A stretch of DNA of 9,218 nucleotides from Spirochaeta sp. (GCA_020054965.1 JAIMZO010000041.1:1-9218), one strand, 5' to 3'; numbered from the stretch's first letter, positions 1 to 7,538 are shown. Notes: a model not told the origin generated them from the letters alone. Numbers and translations: made by a program.

Positions 1-773
1 GCCTCCAGATCCCTGGAATAATTGACGGTGATCTGGTTGTATGCGCTTGCATGGAAGTGGTCGATCAGGTTCTTGTCCCCGATATCCGCAGTTGCACTCT
101 CATAGGCAATATTCACCGGATGATCAATGGGCAGGTTCCAGATCGGGAAGGTCTCGAACTTTGAGTAGCCACTATGCCGCCCGGCCTTGTAGTCATGGTA
201 CATCTGTGAGAGGCAGGTACCGAGCTTCCCGGAACCGGGACCGGGACCGGTCACGATAACAACCGGCCGGTCGGTCTCAATGTAGGGATTTGCGCCATAC
301 CCTTCGTCACTGACAATCAGGTCAACATTGTTCGGATAGCCGTGGGTTGCACGATGGGTATAGACGGTAATGCCACGTTGCTCGAGAATGTTCTTGAAGT
401 TGACCGAACTAGGTTCCTCATCAAACCGGGTTATTACCACACGGGTGACCTTCAACCCCCACTTGGAGAAGTCGTCGATCATCTTGAATACATCCGTATC
501 ATAAGTGATACCGAAATCACTCCGCATTTTTCGTCGTTCTATATCACCACTATGGATACAGATGATGACATCAATCTGTTCCTTGAGTGACTGGAATACA
601 CGCATCTTCACATTCGGGTCGAAACCGGGAAGCACCCGTGATGCATGGTAATCGAACAGGAGCTTGCCTCCACATTCCAGATAGAGCTTCCCATCACTCT
701 GCTTCACTCTCTCGAGGATGTAATGACGTTGCTCCTCCAGATACTTCTCATTGTCAAAACCAATTGCACCCAC
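1..773 (-). CDS. DUF1846 family protein, N-terminal 257 residues (runs off the left edge)
   Basis: The minus strand is open from 773 to the window edge and gives 257 residues with no stop. The protein begins [16 protein letters not shown] and continues with [41 protein letters not shown] and [11 protein letters not shown] recognise these as the DUF1846 family, whose members are about 500 residues, so roughly half is missing. The stretch GPGPGSGK (about 176-183) resembles a nucleotide-binding P-loop, followed by a conserved [10 protein letters not shown]. The family has solved structures, but I know of no established function, so I assign none. The start is GTG at 773-771, chosen because family members begin a few residues before IGFDNEKYL. 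An AAGGGG ribosome site overlaps the end of the preceding gene. It lies 5 bases after the DJ-1 gene's stop and is probably translated from the same message. Family assignment is firm; role is unknown. Confidence 0.88.
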   Translation of the reverse strand, partial: MGAIGFDNEKYLEEQRHYILERVKQSDGKLYLECGGKLLFDYHASRVLPGFDPNVKMRVFQSLKEQIDVIICIHSGDIERRKMRSDFGITYDTDVFKMIDDFSKWGLKVTRVVITRFDEEPSSVNFKNILEQRGITVYTHRATHGYPNNVDLIVSDEGYGANPYIETDRPVVIVTGPGPGSGKLGTCLSQMYHDYKAGRHSGYSKFETFPIWNLPIDHPVNIAYESATADIGDKNLIDHFHASAYNQITVNYSRDLE

Positions 774-778
774 GCTTC

Positions 779-1330
779 CTACCCCTTGTATTGCAGTTGC
801 TCTGCTATAGCTTCTTGCGTCCGTTGGTCAAACAATACACCGATAAGCGCCAAAGAGAACGGCATGGCAGCCCCAGGTCCTTGTCCGGTAACCAACGAAC
901 CGTCCACGATGAACGACTCATTCTCCAGTACCAATCCAGGACAGGTCGCCTCCGTCCCTGGATATCCTGTCACCCGTTTACCGTCCAACAAGCCGGTCTT
1001 GCCAAGGACAACTGCAGGAGCCGCACAAATGGCCGCAACCACCCCACTCTGGGCAATCTCAATAACCTTCTCCAAAACCACGAAGGATGCAGCAAGATTC
1101 TTCGACCCTTGCACTCCCCCTGGAAGGACCACACAATCAAACGGCTTATTCTTGCAGGATGCCAGGGTGGTATCAGCATGGACCACCATGCCATGGGCAC
1201 CTTTCACTGCAAGAGTATCAAGCGAAGCCACAGTGACTTTCGCCCCACTTCGCCTAAGCAGGTCGATCGGTGTGATAGCCTCGACTTCCTCAAAACCTTC
1301 TGCAAGGAGAACCAAAACTGAGGGAACCAT
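779..1330 (-). CDS. DJ-1/PfpI family protein (YajL/DJ-1-like)
   Basis: This 183-residue protein has the usual length of DJ-1/YajL proteins. The start [19 protein letters not shown] carries the conserved acidic segment, with Glu17 corresponding to human DJ-1 Glu18. The nucleophile elbow [12 protein letters not shown] places the reactive cysteine at Cys102 (human Cys106). Further family blocks are FDCVVLPGG (64-72) and [17 protein letters not shown] (146-162). The family includes redox-sensing chaperones and proposed glyoxalase III/deglycase enzymes. Which activity applies here cannot be read from sequence, and the deglycase activity is disputed in the field. The ATG at 1330 was chosen over an upstream in-frame ATG (1402), which lies inside the DAHP synthase gene. 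A strong GGAGGT sits 7 bases before it, and the family's N-terminus begins exactly here. It lies 17 bases after the DAHP synthase stop and 5 bases before the DUF1846 start, so it is very likely cotranscribed. Confidence 0.93.
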   Translation of the reverse strand: MVPSVLVLLAEGFEEVEAITPIDLLRRSGAKVTVASLDTLAVKGAHGMVVHADTTLASCKNKPFDCVVLPGGVQGSKNLAASFVVLEKVIEIAQSGVVAAICAAPAVVLGKTGLLDGKRVTGYPGTEATCPGLVLENESFIVDGSLVTGQGPGAAMPFSLALIGVLFDQRTQEAIAEQLQYKG

Positions 1331-1347
1331 GATAAGACCTCCATTCT

Positions 1348-2424
1348 TCACAGCGGCTGGATAATGCCGCCTTCTCTGCGAGCCTTGCGAAGTAAATCGC
1401 AAGCATGGTGCACAATCCGTTCGGTCTCATCCCAACCGATGCATGCATCGGTTACGGAGACACCATATTTCAAGGTCGATAGATCTTCAGGAATTTTTTG
1501 GCATCCTTGTTCCAGGTTGCTTTCCAACATGAAGCCACGAATGGCCTTCTCACCCCAGGAAACCTGGTCAATGAGAGAACGCAGTACCCGTTTCTGCCGT
1601 TCATAGTGTTTTCTGGAGTTTGCATGACTGCAATCGATGATGATTGAGGGATTCACCCCCTCCTTCTGCATGGAGACCCTTGCATTCTCTACATCATCCT
1701 CATAGTAGTTGGGACTCTGGTCCCCACCACGAAGGATCAAGTGACAGCAATCATTACCGGTGGTCCTGAAGATGGCACTGGCTCCAGAGGCATCCATACC
1801 AATGAATGATGCCGGTTGAAGGGCGCTCTTGATGGCATTGATTGCAGTATTCAGATCTCCACTGGTACTGTTCTTGAACCCAACAGCCACACTCAAGCCA
1901 CTGGCAAGATTTCGGTGGATCTGGCTCTCGGTTGTTCTTGCACCAATCGAAGACCAACTCATCAACTCGTCAATGTACTGGGGGATAATGGGGTCAAGTA
2001 CCTCACACCCTACCGGCAGTCCCAACTTCACGATGTCCAGCAGGAGCGAGCGGGCAGTCATGATGCCACCACCGATATCATAGGAGCCATCCATCTTCGG
2101 ATCGAGGATCAGACCCTTCCAACCACCTACGGTCCTCGGTTTCTCAAAATAGGTCCGCATCACCACAAACATCTCTTCCTCGATCTCGCTTGCAAGTTTC
2201 TTGAGCTTCCGCGCATATTCGAGCGCTGCCTTGGGGTCATGCAGAGAACAGGGACCGATGATTGCAAGCAATCGTTGGTCCCTTCCTTGGATGATATCGT
2301 TGACCGTCTGACGGCTTCGACGTATGGATTCTGCGGTTTTTTCATCAACCGGCAGCAGGGAGACAACCTGTTGCGGTGTAGCAAGTGGTTCAACCTGCTT
2401 GATTCTGATATCTACGTTTGCCAT
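1348..2424 (-). CDS. aroG: 3-deoxy-7-phosphoheptulonate (DAHP) synthase, class I (AroG/AroF/AroH type)
   Basis: The enzyme condenses phosphoenolpyruvate and erythrose 4-phosphate, the first step of the shikimate pathway, in the cytoplasm. At 358 residues it matches E. coli AroG (350). Visible catalytic and metal-site motifs are IIGPCSLHD (Cys59), VMRTYFEKPRT (Arg90, Lys95), GARTTESQIHR (Arg163), GFKN (Lys184), LILRGGD (Arg232), DCSHANSRK (His267), MLESN (Glu301) and VTDACIGWDET (Asp326). Cys, His, Glu and Asp are the four metal ligands known for this family. The loop after the active-site lysine reads KNSTSG instead of the usual KNGTDG. The start at 2424 follows AAAGGA with 9 bases between; an earlier ATG at 2454 has no good ribosome site. 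The gap of 46 bases from the upstream ligase gene holds a weak promoter candidate (TTGAGC, 2469-2474; 18 bases; TATACC, 2445-2450), so it may have its own start. Which feedback isozyme it is cannot be told, so the symbol is by family resemblance only. Confidence 0.96.
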   Translation of the reverse strand: MANVDIRIKQVEPLATPQQVVSLLPVDEKTAESIRRSRQTVNDIIQGRDQRLLAIIGPCSLHDPKAALEYARKLKKLASEIEEEMFVVMRTYFEKPRTVGGWKGLILDPKMDGSYDIGGGIMTARSLLLDIVKLGLPVGCEVLDPIIPQYIDELMSWSSIGARTTESQIHRNLASGLSVAVGFKNSTSGDLNTAINAIKSALQPASFIGMDASGASAIFRTTGNDCCHLILRGGDQSPNYYEDDVENARVSMQKEGVNPSIIIDCSHANSRKHYERQKRVLRSLIDQVSWGEKAIRGFMLESNLEQGCQKIPEDLSTLKYGVSVTDACIGWDETERIVHHACDLLRKARREGGIIQPL

Positions 2425-2470
2425 GCTGATTATTCCTTTGGGAAGGTATACCACGACTCAGCGATGAGGC

Positions 2471-4279
2471 TCAACCCTTTTCGGCTCCCTTTGCTGTATC
2501 ATCCTTGCCTCTGGAGTACAGAAATCGCTTGATCTTCTGGGTTGGTGTTCTCTGGAACGGCTCTTCCTGCAACTCAGCACTACTGAGTCGGCTGAAAGCA
2601 CTCAATTCCTTATTCACATCCTCCCGGATTTTTGCGACATATTTCAGGGCTTCATCCTTTGCCTCATTGACATTCAACGCCATCTTGCTGGCAAAGGCTT
2701 CAACGTCGATCTTGATCAACGCCGCCAGACCACCTTGCTCTGGGATGACCAATGACTCAGTGACAAAATCCTGATTGTTTATTACCGACTCGATCAGCTC
2801 AGGGTAGATATTTTCCCCTCCACTGCCCAGGATCATGGTCTTGGTCCTCCCCTTGATGGAAAGTCGACCATGCTTGTCCAGGTATCCCAGATCTCCTGTC
2901 CTGAAATACCCATCCTCGGTGAAGCTTGCCTTGTTCAGCTCAGGATTGTCATAGTACCCCTGCATGACATTCGGGCCCTTCACCAAGATCTCTCCCACCC
3001 CGGTCTCCGGATCAGGATCAGCCAGCTTCACATCGACATGCTCAACCAATTTGCCGATGACCCCAACATAATGTTTCTTTGGTTTTCCACCAGCAATCAG
3101 GGGAGCGGTCTCGGTAAGCCCGTAACCTATGGCATAGGGGAACTTTGCATCAGCAAGGAATTGTTCTACTTCGCGGTCAAGTGGAGCCCCTCCAATACCG
3201 AAGAACTTTATATGACCACCAAAGGTCATCTTCAGTTTCCGACCTATTGCCTTGCTGATCAACTTACGGGTAAAGGAGTAACGCATCCATTTCTTGATCT
3301 TTTCGTTGCCCTTGGTGACAGGAAGCACGGCACTTCGGTATACCTTCTCGATAAGCAAGGGGACAGTCATCACAATCGTTGGCTTGACATCCTTGAGCGC
3401 AGGAAGCAGGATCGACGTAACCGGTGGCTTGCCTAAATATACAATTTCACATCCACACATGAGCTCCAATATTTGTCCGGTGGTGAACTCATAGACATGG
3501 CTTACCGGCAAAATTGAGAGCACCTTGGACTTGTGATTGAGATTTACATACACATCAGTCGATATGTCAGCATTCCATACAAGATTCTTGTGGGTGAGCA
3601 TCACTCCCTTGCTGTTGCCGGTCGTCCCACTGGTATAGATCAGGGAGGCCAGATCATCTTCCTGGGCAAGGGAGGCTTCACGAAGCTTCCTGCCCTTTTC
3701 ATCTATCTTCCTGCGGCTGATATCCTTGCCTGGTGCGGCTGCAAACTGAGTCTTGTCCTCCAGACCTTTCACGATGGATGAAGGGATGTGGAACAGGTCT
3801 TCCATCCTCACCAGATAGGAGTCATTGGCCTGGACGTACGCTTTTGCCTTCTCAAAATGCTTGACGTTTATCACGACACCTTTCGCCCCAGCATGTTCAA
3901 GGATCTGGTTGGTTTCCTTGGTTGAGAAATCGGGGAGGATCGGAACAGCTACACATCCAATGGAGGTGATGCCGAAATAAGCTGCCATCCAGGTAGGGCA
4001 ACCCTCCCCCATGATGGCGATCTTATCCCCACGGGAGAATCCAGCTTCGAGGAGGGTAAGCGAAATGGCATCCTTCATCAACTTCAGCTGGGCATAGGTA
4101 ATCTCACTACCCTCTTCGCGGTAGGTACGTAAGGCAATCCTGGCCCCATTGCGGCTGGATGTACAATCAACCACTGCGTCCATTGTATACTTGTTGACGG
4201 TCTTCATAGTCAGGCCATCTTCACGCTTGAGTTTTTTTATTCTCTTCAAGGACCATACTTCTGCTTGTTTTTTCTTCAT
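2471..4279 (-). CDS. AMP-forming acyl-CoA ligase (long-chain fatty acid--CoA ligase type), first copy
   Basis: This 602-residue ANL-superfamily enzyme would activate a carboxylic acid with ATP to an acyl-adenylate and pass it to a thiol, most likely CoA. The P-loop is IYTSGTTGNSKGVMLTH (214-230). Adenylate-binding GYGLTETAP lies at 385-393, YFRTGDLGY at 458-466 and the hinge GRTKTMILGSGGENIYPELIE at 477-497. The C-terminal lysine motif TPTQKIKRF (578-586) supplies the expected catalytic Lys582. The chain length of the substrate cannot be read, though the layout resembles long-chain ligases; an acyl-ACP synthetase role is possible. The start at 4279 has GAGGT 7 bases upstream and overlaps the preceding gene's stop as ATGA, which suggests translational coupling. 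It gives a lysine-rich N-terminal tail of about 25 residues. A second ATG (4207) would remove this tail but has only a poor ribosome site. No membrane segment or signal peptide is evident. Confidence 0.93.
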   Translation of the reverse strand: MKKKQAEVWSLKRIKKLKREDGLTMKTVNKYTMDAVVDCTSSRNGARIALRTYREEGSEITYAQLKLMKDAISLTLLEAGFSRGDKIAIMGEGCPTWMAAYFGITSIGCVAVPILPDFSTKETNQILEHAGAKGVVINVKHFEKAKAYVQANDSYLVRMEDLFHIPSSIVKGLEDKTQFAAAPGKDISRRKIDEKGRKLREASLAQEDDLASLIYTSGTTGNSKGVMLTHKNLVWNADISTDVYVNLNHKSKVLSILPVSHVYEFTTGQILELMCGCEIVYLGKPPVTSILLPALKDVKPTIVMTVPLLIEKVYRSAVLPVTKGNEKIKKWMRYSFTRKLISKAIGRKLKMTFGGHIKFFGIGGAPLDREVEQFLADAKFPYAIGYGLTETAPLIAGGKPKKHYVGVIGKLVEHVDVKLADPDPETGVGEILVKGPNVMQGYYDNPELNKASFTEDGYFRTGDLGYLDKHGRLSIKGRTKTMILGSGGENIYPELIESVINNQDFVTESLVIPEQGGLAALIKIDVEAFASKMALNVNEAKDEALKYVAKIREDVNKELSAFSRLSSAELQEEPFQRTPTQKIKRFLYSRGKDDTAKGAEKG

Positions 4280-5052
4280 AAATGCACCTCGTTTTTTGGT
4301 CCATACCACTGATTTTTCCTGCATACAGTAAAGGGAAGGTCAGTCATGGACTGTACCACTTTTTCCAGAATCACAGGATCATTGTTACATTCAGAGAGAT
4401 GGATGAAATAGACATGTTCACCCTTGAAGCCACTCTCACAGAGAAACTGCAAGGCTTGGTCATTGGACAGATGCCCATGATTACCGGAAATCCGCCGCTT
4501 CAACATAACTGGATAGGGGCCGGATCTCAACATCTGTTCATCATAATTCGCTTCCAGAAATAGAATGTCAGCATCCCCTGCGAGCATCATCTGTTGCTCG
4601 CTGGTGATGCCTGTATCGGTCAATACCATGTAATGAGTATCCTGGTGGGTAATATACCAACCAACAGAACCACCACTGTCGTGACTTGTTTCAAAACAGA
4701 ACAGGGAGAAGGGGCCGACCTCGACAAGTTCCGATGTACAAACTGTCTGCAGTTTTCCCTCTGGGATACCCAACTTCTCGATCAACAGCGGTTGCTCAGC
4801 AACCATACGATCGTGGGCATACACGGGTATGGGCAATCTCCGGGAAAGCACCCCTACACCACGTGCATGGTCAGGATGGAGATGGGTGAGGAATACCGCC
4901 TGTACGGTAGACAGAGGTACAGAGAACTGAGACAGACGTCTTGTGAGCTCCACAACACTGTAGCCCTGGTCTATCAAGATGGAGACGGTACCATCGGTGA
5001 AAAGATAACTGTTTCCACTGGACCCACTGCCCAGAACGGCATACTGAACCAT
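4276..5052 (-). CDS. metallo-beta-lactamase-fold hydrolase, YycJ/WalJ-like
   Basis: The protein has 258 residues, the usual size for YycJ/WalJ. Its opening YAVLGSGSSGNSYLF and the later block LEANYDEQMLRSGPYP with GNHGHLSNDQA are the signatures that separate this subfamily from other metallo-beta-lactamase folds. Metal ligands are visible: THLHPDH (His57, His59, Asp61, His62), His124 in SHDSGG, Asp146 in TDTG and His218 in IHLSECNND. Relatives in Firmicutes are linked to the WalRK cell-wall regulon and proposed to be nucleases acting in DNA repair or replication. No walRK genes are seen here, so that role is only an analogy. The start at 5052 overlaps the previous stop as TAATG, with GGGGAA as ribosome site. 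An in-frame ATG at 5067 lacks one. The end overlaps the following ligase start by four bases. It is probably cytoplasmic, with no signal peptide. Confidence 0.92.
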   Translation of the reverse strand: MVQYAVLGSGSSGNSYLFTDGTVSILIDQGYSVVELTRRLSQFSVPLSTVQAVFLTHLHPDHARGVGVLSRRLPIPVYAHDRMVAEQPLLIEKLGIPEGKLQTVCTSELVEVGPFSLFCFETSHDSGGSVGWYITHQDTHYMVLTDTGITSEQQMMLAGDADILFLEANYDEQMLRSGPYPVMLKRRISGNHGHLSNDQALQFLCESGFKGEHVYFIHLSECNNDPVILEKVVQSMTDLPFTVCRKNQWYGPKNEVHL

Positions 5053-5387
5053 TAAAGCGTTCCCCATGCAGTAAGTATTGCTGGATCATAGCCTAGGTGA
5101 ACCTTTCCCTTATAGCGAAGCACTGGAGTCTTGAGCAGCTGGGGATGCTCTGCCAACTCCTGGGCAGCATCAAAACTTCTCCATGCATAGCCTTCTTTTG
5201 CATAATAGGCACTAGACTCATCAATCAACGTTTCAGCATCATATGCGCAGAAAAGCGAACGCCACTCCCCTTCGGAGAGTGTGCGTTGGTTCAGGTCAAC
5301 AAACTGGAAGGCGATGTTGCGTTCTTTGCAGCTCCTGATTGCCTTCGCAGTTTCTTTGCATTTTTTTGTTCCGATAATCTGAATCAT
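5052..5387 (-). CDS. ArsC/Spx-family thioredoxin-fold protein
   Basis: The product is 111 residues, the normal size for the ArsC/Spx/YffB family. It begins MIQIIGTKKCKETAKAIRSC and ends with LLKTPVLRYKGKVHLGYDP, the segment holding the family's cis-proline (Pro88). Cys10 sits at the position of the catalytic cysteine, but there is no CxxC as in Spx. The residue before the cis-proline is Thr87, where true ArsC, aligned from memory, has a catalytic arginine. I therefore call the fold, not arsenate reduction. The start at 5387 has AGGGGA five bases away; an upstream ATG at 5402 has no ribosome site. This gene opens the six-gene leftward run and shares one base with the hydrolase start (TAATG). 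A 7-base inverted repeat ends within its ribosome site. Confidence 0.85.
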   Translation of the reverse strand: MIQIIGTKKCKETAKAIRSCKERNIAFQFVDLNQRTLSEGEWRSLFCAYDAETLIDESSAYYAKEGYAWRSFDAAQELAEHPQLLKTPVLRYKGKVHLGYDPAILTAWGTL

Positions 5388-5393
5388 GCATTC

Positions 5394-5424
5394 CCCTGTC
5401 ATCTATATAGTATAGTAGACAGGG
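5394..5424. repeat. perfect 7-bp inverted repeat with 17-base spacer at the head of the six-gene run
   Basis: On the minus strand CCCTGTC is followed 17 bases later by GACAGGG. The spacer is very AT-rich (TACTATACTATATAGAT) and contains the candidate -10 box. The second arm is part of the ribosome site of the ArsC-like gene. It could be an operator or an RNA hairpin hiding the ribosome site; the long spacer fits an operator better. The pairing is seen directly, the function is inferred. Confidence 0.5.
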
Positions 5425-5435
5425 TAAAAAGGCAA
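5409..5435 (-). promoter_or_regulatory. candidate sigma70-type promoter for the ArsC-like to DUF1846 run
   Basis: The minus strand shows TTGCCT (5430-5435) and TATACT (5409-5414) separated by 15 bases, which is shorter than ideal. Neighbouring TATA-like registers are possible. It lies 22 bases upstream of the ArsC-like start. The -35 overlaps the weak terminator of the upstream ligase, so the two calls compete. The six-gene run could instead be read from the strong promoter upstream of 7381. Confidence 0.35.
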
Positions 5436-5453
5436 GAAACCCGACAGATTGCC
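5426..5453 (-). terminator. weak intrinsic terminator after the second acyl-CoA ligase
   Basis: Read on the minus strand, GGCAA (5453-5449) pairs with TTGCC (5435-5431) across a 13-base loop and is followed by five Ts. It begins 8 bases after the ligase stop. The stem is short and the loop large, so termination may be partial and allow read-through into the ArsC-like gene. Confidence 0.35.
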
Positions 5454-5461
5454 GAATCGTG

Positions 5462-7381
5462 TCAACTCACGAAGAGCTCATCGATCTCACGTTGGTAGAG
5501 ACGATTGATTTCAAATCGTTTCAGTTCCTGCTTTGCACTCAGCTCCTTACCCACCTCAAAGCTCTTGGAGAGGAGACGGAAGCGAACGATATGCTCGAAG
5601 CTCTTGAAACCATGCTTGCTGTTGATGATATCAGTGATTGTTTGCTCGATCAGGCTTATCACTTCCTGCATCTGATACAGCTTATCGGCGAGGTAGGGAA
5701 TTTCCTTCTCCTTGAGGTACTCCTCAATTCGTTGCTTGTTGAGCACGATCAAGGCACCCAGATACTTCTTGTCCTGCCCCAGTACAATGGCCTGTTCAAT
5801 GAAATCACTCTCACAGAGTTTTGCCTCGATGGGTACCGGTTCAAGGTTCTCCCCTCCTGCCAGCACAATGGTATCCTTGGCCCTTCCGCTGAGAGCAAAC
5901 TCACCGTGGTGCGTCCAGATACCCAAGTCTCCGGTGTTGAGCCAACCATGCTCATCCAAGACCAACCGGGTAAGATCAGGACGCTTGTAGTATCCCTTCA
6001 TCACCTGTGGTCCACGGACCATGACGATGCCTTTCTCACCGGGTTTTGCTTCCTGTCCCTGTTCAGTGACTATGCGTACCTCCGTTCCTTCAAGTGGACT
6101 TACCGTACGCTTAACCCCATGGAGTAGAGGCCGGACAGCTACCACAGGAGCACTCTCGGTCAGTCCATATCCGTCAAGCAACTTCACACCGATTGAGGCG
6201 AAGAAGCTATCCACCCCTGCACTGAGAGAGCCTCCGCCACTGACACCGGCAATGAAATTCTTGCCCAGTTTCTGCTTGACCTTGGAGAATACCAGATGGT
6301 CTCCAACCTTATAGAGTGGATGGAGCAACACCATCGGCAACAGTCCTGCCGATACATCAAGGATTCGGCTTCGCTTCCTGAACGTGGCAACCTCTCCCAG
6401 TACCAAGTCCCTGCTTCTGCTGTACATACCAGCAACCTTGATGAAGAAGGAGAACAGGCCTTTGGCAACGGGGCTCTTGTTCTTCATGCTGGCAAATACT
6501 CCAGCCTTTACTGCTTCCCATATGCGGGGGACAGAACCCATCCAATGAGGATTCACGAGCACCAAGTCAGCGAGCAGGATTGAACCCAGTGGCTTGGAAT
6601 AGGCAACTGTTGATGCATTGCCAATGATGACATACTGCAGGATTCGTTCAAAGGAGTGCCAGACGGGGAGGACGCTGAGCCAACGCTGACCAGGCGACAA
6701 CCTTTTGATCAACTTGGGAACAGCCTCCAACTGGTAGGCAAAGTTTGCATGGGTGAGCATGACTCCCTTCGGGTCCCCAGTGGTACCACTGGTAAAGATG
6801 ATGGTTGCAATTTCCTCACTGTTGCCTTTTGCTCGCTCGCTCTCCACCCTTTTGGCAATGGCATAATCATCAAGGAGTGCCCTACCTTCATCCACGAGAT
6901 CCTGATAACAGAGAATCTCGATCTTTGTGGCGGATGCAGCCTCATCACGTTGCTGATGGGTAAACTCACGATCCATGACAATCAGGTGCTGCAAAGCCGG
7001 GAGGGTTTCACTGATGTTGAGAACCTTGCGCAACTGGACCGCATTCTCGACAAAACAGAATGCCGCTTCAGTTATAGAGAGAATGAAGCTTACCTCATAA
7101 GGCATTGCATCCCGCCCACGAGGAACATCAGCGGCTCCCAGGCTGAGAATAGCCAAGTCGCTGGCGAGCCATTCACGGCGGTTGTCACTGATCAGGCCAA
7201 CCAGGTCTCCGCGTTTGACGCCATGGTTCATCAGGCTGGCAGCCAAGCTGTTCACTTCACTATAGAGATCGGAATAGGAGATCGACTGAAAAACGCCGTT
7301 CTTGTCCTTGCTCATCTGAACGGTGTATGCAGGATATTGTGTGACGACCTCTGCAAATATCTGTGGTATGGTCTTATACAT
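5462..7381 (-). CDS. AMP-forming acyl-CoA ligase (long-chain fatty acid--CoA ligase), second copy
   Basis: This 639-residue ANL enzyme is a typical bacterial long-chain acyl-CoA synthetase in length and layout. Visible motifs are the P-loop IIFTSGTTGDPKGVMLTH (194-211), VLPVWHSFER (237-246), DGYGLTESAPVVA (403-415), WLNTGDLGIW (480-489) and the hinge GRAKDTIVLAGGENLEPVPIE (499-519). The C-terminal region ends in ELSAKQELKRF (613-623), where Lys616 or Lys621 would take the catalytic lysine role. The substrate is probably a medium- or long-chain fatty acid, made into acyl-CoA for lipid synthesis or breakdown; no beta-oxidation genes lie nearby. The start at 7381 has a strong GGAGGT six bases upstream, and a good promoter stands 20-60 bases further on. 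It shares all core motifs with the ligase at 2471-4279 but differs between them, so the two are paralogues, not a recent duplication. Confidence 0.94.
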   Translation of the reverse strand: MYKTIPQIFAEVVTQYPAYTVQMSKDKNGVFQSISYSDLYSEVNSLAASLMNHGVKRGDLVGLISDNRREWLASDLAILSLGAADVPRGRDAMPYEVSFILSITEAAFCFVENAVQLRKVLNISETLPALQHLIVMDREFTHQQRDEAASATKIEILCYQDLVDEGRALLDDYAIAKRVESERAKGNSEEIATIIFTSGTTGDPKGVMLTHANFAYQLEAVPKLIKRLSPGQRWLSVLPVWHSFERILQYVIIGNASTVAYSKPLGSILLADLVLVNPHWMGSVPRIWEAVKAGVFASMKNKSPVAKGLFSFFIKVAGMYSRSRDLVLGEVATFRKRSRILDVSAGLLPMVLLHPLYKVGDHLVFSKVKQKLGKNFIAGVSGGGSLSAGVDSFFASIGVKLLDGYGLTESAPVVAVRPLLHGVKRTVSPLEGTEVRIVTEQGQEAKPGEKGIVMVRGPQVMKGYYKRPDLTRLVLDEHGWLNTGDLGIWTHHGEFALSGRAKDTIVLAGGENLEPVPIEAKLCESDFIEQAIVLGQDKKYLGALIVLNKQRIEEYLKEKEIPYLADKLYQMQEVISLIEQTITDIINSKHGFKSFEHIVRFRLLSKSFEVGKELSAKQELKRFEINRLYQREIDELFVS

Positions 7382-7407
7382 AGCAACCTCCGTGTATGGT
7401 ACTATCT

Positions 7408-7446
7408 ATTATATAAACACATTTTCACTATTTGTCAATCTGTCAA
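7408..7446 (-). promoter_or_regulatory. strong sigma70-type promoter for the leftward ligase gene, with tandem TTGACA
   Basis: On the minus strand a perfect TTGACA (7433-7438) is followed by TATATA after 17 bases (7410-7415) or by perfect TATAAT after 19 bases (7408-7413). A second perfect TTGACA lies 8 bases further upstream (7441-7446), making the direct repeat TTGACAGATTGACAAA. An A-rich tract (about 7460-7480) upstream could act as an UP element. The leader to the ATG at 7381 would be about 20 bases. Confidence 0.75.
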
Positions 7447-7495
7447 AATAAACATATTGCAAACTTTTTTCTTTATATTTCATACACCTAGGAGA

Positions 7496-7528
7496 ATTTC
7501 CCCAAGTAGAGCCAAAACTACGGGAAAT
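7496..7528. repeat. imperfect inverted repeat (hairpin) between the two divergent promoters
   Basis: ATTTCCC (7496-7502) pairs with GGGAAAT (7522-7528), and after a three-base bulge (CAA) GTAG (7506-7509) pairs with CTAC (7518-7521) around an eight-base loop. Eleven base pairs in a stretch that is otherwise AT-rich. No T-tract follows on either strand, so it is not a standard terminator. It lies outside both -35 boxes. It could be a shared operator or part of an unseen RNA; nothing in the sequence decides. Confidence 0.45.
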
Positions 7529-7538
7529 GTCATCATTA

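Noticed and set aside
587..1364. Two long overlapping plus-strand reading frames (about 240 codons each)
   Set aside because: They lie opposite the DJ-1 gene and the start of DUF1846, show no family motifs and have no ribosome sites; the minus-strand proteins are clearly real.
2425..2470. Terminator between the first ligase and DAHP synthase
   Set aside because: Only a four-base CTCA/TGAG stem is present, with no T-tract, so read-through is expected.
1816..2532. Plus-strand reading frame of 238 codons
   Set aside because: Antisense to DAHP synthase, whose catalytic motifs are all intact; the plus-strand product is low in recognisable structure.
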